Shown here one piece after another: positions 6,100 to 7,987 of a stretch of 7,987 nucleotides of DNA. The stretch is from an uncultured delta proteobacterium (GTDB taxonomy: Bacteria; Desulfobacterota; WTBG01; CAIYCZ01), in assembly GCA_903924805.1 (NCBI GenBank), contig CAIYCZ010000147.1:1-7987 (forward strand). Direction: 5' to 3'. The notes beneath the pieces were generated by a model, which was not told the origin of the DNA, ran no database searches, and saw only the letters and a program-made list of their open reading frames with translations. The translations under genes were made by a program, and so were the position numbers. Position 1 is the stretch's first letter. The number at the start of each line of letters is the position of its first letter.

Positions 6100-6555
6100 A
6101 TGAATCCATTAGACATGTTCAGGGAAAAATTTGTGCTGTACCGAAAAGTTTTTGATGAGTCAGGGGAAAAAAAGGCCTGGGATAGCCTTTTTGACGGCTA
6201 TCCTGAACGGCAGAGAAAAAACATGGGCAAATATATTGACAAGCACAACACCCTTGCCGAGGCATTTTCTGACGCAGTGGCAGCATATAAGCAGATCGGC
6301 ATGGAAATGCAGGTTGTTGACGTTTCAAATAACGGCATAGATGCGGTGCTTGAGATTCAGCACGTGTGCCCTGCTTTGAATTTTAATTTGCACAAGGATT
6401 TTGGTTTCGAAAAACCCTGCCATGTTATCTGTGAAATGGATATAGCTGCAACCAACAAGGCTTTCAGCGATCTGAACATGAAAGGCTCAATTCTCTGTTC
6501 CCAGGCCGATGGACACAGCGTGTGCATGTTTAAATACGAGCGCCCGAAGAAATAG
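6100..6555 (+). CDS. Cysteine-rich protein, ATC-hydrolase/V4R-like family
   Basis: This 151-residue soluble protein resembles the L-2-amino-thiazoline-4-carboxylic acid hydrolase-like family (PF14196). That is recognition from motif layout, not a search. An N-terminal helical region (1-70) rich in charged residues leads into a compact domain: VLEIQHVCP (83-91), then GFEKPCHVICEMD (102-114), then GSILCSQADGHSVCMFKYE (129-147). Five cysteines (90, 107, 111, 133, 142) and His88, His98 and His108 could form a metal or redox site; the final GHSVCMFKY resembles the G-x-x-x-C ending of V4R-like domains. Many family members are uncharacterised, so a hydrolase role should not be assumed. ATG 6100 has a strong SD, AGGGAGG, 8 bases upstream. 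The gene follows the strongest promoter of the window and an FNR/DNR-like box, hinting at control by oxygen or nitric oxide. A hairpin follows. Confidence 0.6.
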   Translation: MNPLDMFREKFVLYRKVFDESGEKKAWDSLFDGYPERQRKNMGKYIDKHNTLAEAFSDAVAAYKQIGMEMQVVDVSNNGIDAVLEIQHVCPALNFNLHKDFGFEKPCHVICEMDIAATNKAFSDLNMKGSILCSQADGHSVCMFKYERPKK

Positions 6556-6591
6556 CCGGACCATACCTCACCGGTATACCCTTTACTTTCC

Positions 6592-6625
6592 AAATCCCCT
6601 CCTGTAAACTTTCAGGAGGGGATTT
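6592..6625 (+). terminator. Perfect 13-bp hairpin: terminator or attenuator containing the transporter SD
   Basis: AAATCCCCTCCTG (6592-6604) and CAGGAGGGGATTT (6613-6625) pair perfectly around an 8-base loop. The stem starts 36 bases after the stop of the cysteine-rich gene. The tract after it is T-rich (TTTATTTATT) but not a pure T-run, so termination is probably incomplete. The right arm contains AGGAGG (6614-6619), the only SD-like sequence before the transporter ATG at 6636, so the folded RNA would hide it. Confidence 0.65.
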
Positions 6626-6635
6626 ATTTATTCCA

Positions 6636-7838
6636 ATGAAACAATATAATTCAAGATTATTATTGCAGCAGTTATATATCCGCGAGGACGTTCTCCCGTC
6701 CCTGCTTTCAGGCGCGTATGCGTTCCTGACTTCGCTGACCTATTTCTTTCTTCCCCTGTTCCTCAAGGATCAACTCAAGTTCTCCGGCACGAAGATTGGA
6801 ATTCTCTATGCCGGCCTGAGCATCACCGGCATCATAGTCGCGTTTCCCATAGGGTTTTTTAATGATTTGTTCACCCCCCGCCTCCTCATTATCCTTTCGC
6901 TCATCACAACGGCTGTTTCCCTCTGGGGGCAGGCAGCGATAACACACTTCATCCCCTTCTTTTTTATCTTCCTTCTGTTCGGCGTATCAAACAACATTTT
7001 CCGCACCTCCCTCGACGCCCTGCTCTTCAAATCAGGAAAAGAGGAAACAGGCGCAACCAGGTACGGCCTCTACAACAGCATGCGCATGGTGGGGTTCACT
7101 ATAGGCGCAGTATGTGCAGGGCATTATCTGGCTGCAGGCGATTTCCCCGCCATGCTTAAAATCCTGGGGGTGCTCTCGCTGCTGCTGATGCTTACCTACC
7201 CGCTGCTTTCCTTCATCCCAGGCAAAAGATGGGAGCTGTTTAATTACCGGCAGGACTTTCTGAAAAAAGAGGTTATTGTTTTTTCGGCGTGGCTGTTTTT
7301 TTTCACCCTGCACTGGGGTGCAGAGTCAACAAGTTACGGACTTTTTCTCCGCCACCACCTCAATCTGCAGCTTGCGGGGATAGGGTACTATATGGCAGGA
7401 GAATTTCTGGCTGTGGCACTGGCAAGTTTCTACTGTGGAAAGTTGTATGACCGGGGTGTCAGCGTAGAGCGCCTGCTCTACCCGGGGCTCATTGCATCCG
7501 GGCTGGGCCACATTATGATGGTTTATCCTGATGTCATGGTTTCCTTCGTCTGGCGGGTAATTCACGGGATTGGTGACGGCGTGGTAATGCTCATCATGTA
7601 TGTGGGTATCGGCCGGCTGTTTCATGTGGACAGGGTCGGAGGCAATGCCAGCCTGATTTATCTTGTCACCCTGATTGGCTCTTTTGCCGGCGCTCTCATC
7701 TGCGGGCCTCTTGGCGAGCGGCTGGGATACTGGGTTCCCCTGGCGCTGTCAGGGGTTATACCAATGCTCCTCCTGCCGCTCCTCATATGGTGGCGGAAGC
7801 GGGAGGATGCGCACGCTGCTATCGTGGAGCACACCTAA
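6636..7838 (+). CDS. MFS transporter, 12 transmembrane helices, substrate unknown
   Basis: This 400-residue inner-membrane secondary transporter of the major facilitator superfamily has about twelve hydrophobic segments, near residues 22-44, 54-76, 82-102, 105-120, 148-168, 171-193, 212-236, 247-268, 280-298, 301-327, 338-358 and 365-386. The loop between helices 2 and 3, GFFNDLFTPR (73-82), is a version of the MFS motif A. The corresponding loop in the second half, GKLYDRGVSVERL (268-280), keeps the G-x-x-x-D-R pattern. A basic central loop (197-211) divides the two six-helix halves. Length and layout are normal and no truncation is seen. Substrate and direction are not readable from sequence. 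The start is ATG 6636; its SD, AGGAGGGG, sits unusually far away (14 bases from its end) and inside the preceding hairpin. It may be expressed by read-through from the cysteine-rich gene. Confidence 0.88.
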   Translation: MKQYNSRLLLQQLYIREDVLPSLLSGAYAFLTSLTYFFLPLFLKDQLKFSGTKIGILYAGLSITGIIVAFPIGFFNDLFTPRLLIILSLITTAVSLWGQAAITHFIPFFFIFLLFGVSNNIFRTSLDALLFKSGKEETGATRYGLYNSMRMVGFTIGAVCAGHYLAAGDFPAMLKILGVLSLLLMLTYPLLSFIPGKRWELFNYRQDFLKKEVIVFSAWLFFFTLHWGAESTSYGLFLRHHLNLQLAGIGYYMAGEFLAVALASFYCGKLYDRGVSVERLLYPGLIASGLGHIMMVYPDVMVSFVWRVIHGIGDGVVMLIMYVGIGRLFHVDRVGGNASLIYLVTLIGSFAGALICGPLGERLGYWVPLALSGVIPMLLLPLLIWWRKREDAHAAIVEHT

Positions 7839-7866
7839 AAGATTGCTGGTAAAGTTGTTTTTCCCA

Positions 7867-7987
7867 GGCTGGTCAAAAACATTCAGATGCAAGGCGCGCA
7901 ACATCACGAGGAATGAGGCGTACTTCGCGGTACGCTGCAATGACGAGGGATGAGCGCAACGCAGCAGATGGGTGTTTTTCAACAGCC
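7867..7987. repeat. Palindromic intergenic repeat element with terminal inverted repeats
   Basis: GGCTGGTCAAAAAC (7867-7880) and GTTTTTCAACAGCC (7974-7987) are inverted repeats matching at 12 of 14 positions. A central dyad, GCGTAC (7918-7923) and GTACGC (7930-7935), lies near the midpoint. ACGAGGAATGAG (7906-7917) recurs as ACGAGGGATGAG (7943-7954), and GCGCAAC and CAGATG each occur twice. This closely resembles a non-coding repeat I associate with many Desulfobacterota and Nitrospirota genomes, usually just after genes. It has no coding capacity of its own. The ORFs across it are overlaps or shadows. The right end may extend past the window. Confidence 0.7.

Noticed and set aside
7675..7953. 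Open frame running from the MFS 3' end into the terminal repeat
   Set aside because: It overlaps the MFS gene out of frame and continues through the non-coding repeat; its product has no family features.
1..7987. CRISPR array, tRNA, rRNA, transposase, phage or defence genes
   Set aside because: No regularly spaced direct repeats, no tRNA-like cloverleaf and no mobile-element or defence-domain proteins were seen. All well-supported genes are metabolic, membrane or small soluble proteins.

Overview
This window carries six complete protein-coding genes and several structured intergenic spacers. It looks like chromosomal DNA from a bacterium. Good Shine-Dalgarno sequences precede most starts, and one promoter has a perfect -35 box with a near-consensus -10 box. 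A myo-inositol-phosphate synthase, a phosphofructokinase with GGDGT plus PKTIDND, an archaeal-type phosphoglycerate mutase relative and repeat-rich spacers would fit a deep-branching, probably anaerobic lineage such as Nitrospirota or Desulfobacterota. That placement is inference from gene types and repeat style; no rRNA or marker gene is present to test it.

Layout. Positions 1-119 hold a G-run/C-run hairpin repeat. A minus-strand gene (120-1334) encodes a cofactor-independent phosphoglycerate mutase relative, which may instead be the alternative homoserine kinase. Divergent from it is ino1 (1604-2938), inositol-3-phosphate synthase. After a 256-base AT-rich spacer comes pfkA (3195-4295), then an atypical short-chain dehydrogenase/NmrA-like protein (about 4342-5310) whose start codon is not canonical. 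A small four-helix membrane protein (5405-5773) converges on it from the minus strand. A 326-base regulatory spacer then leads to a 151-residue cysteine-rich protein resembling the ATC-hydrolase/V4R-like family (6100-6555). A perfect 13-bp hairpin separates that gene from a 12-helix MFS transporter (6636-7838). The window ends in a dyad repeat element (7867-7987).

How the genes fit together. The left half is central carbon metabolism. Phosphofructokinase commits hexose phosphate to glycolysis, inositol-phosphate synthase drains glucose-6-phosphate to inositol phosphate, and the mutase (if it is one) works in lower glycolysis. They do not form a tight operon: every spacer exceeds 40 bases and several hold hairpins or repeats. 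The right half may be a small redox- or nitrosative-stress-responsive unit. The cysteine-rich gene has a strong promoter embedded in a cluster of TGAC/GTCA half-sites, one of which is a good match to an FNR/DNR-type box. The transporter's ribosome-binding site is buried in a hairpin.

I found no CRISPR array, phage, toxin-antitoxin or defence system, tRNA or transposase. No wholly new system is evident. The best leads are the 5928-6102 regulatory region with its cysteine-rich gene, the SD-sequestering hairpin at 6592-6625, and the terminal repeat element.
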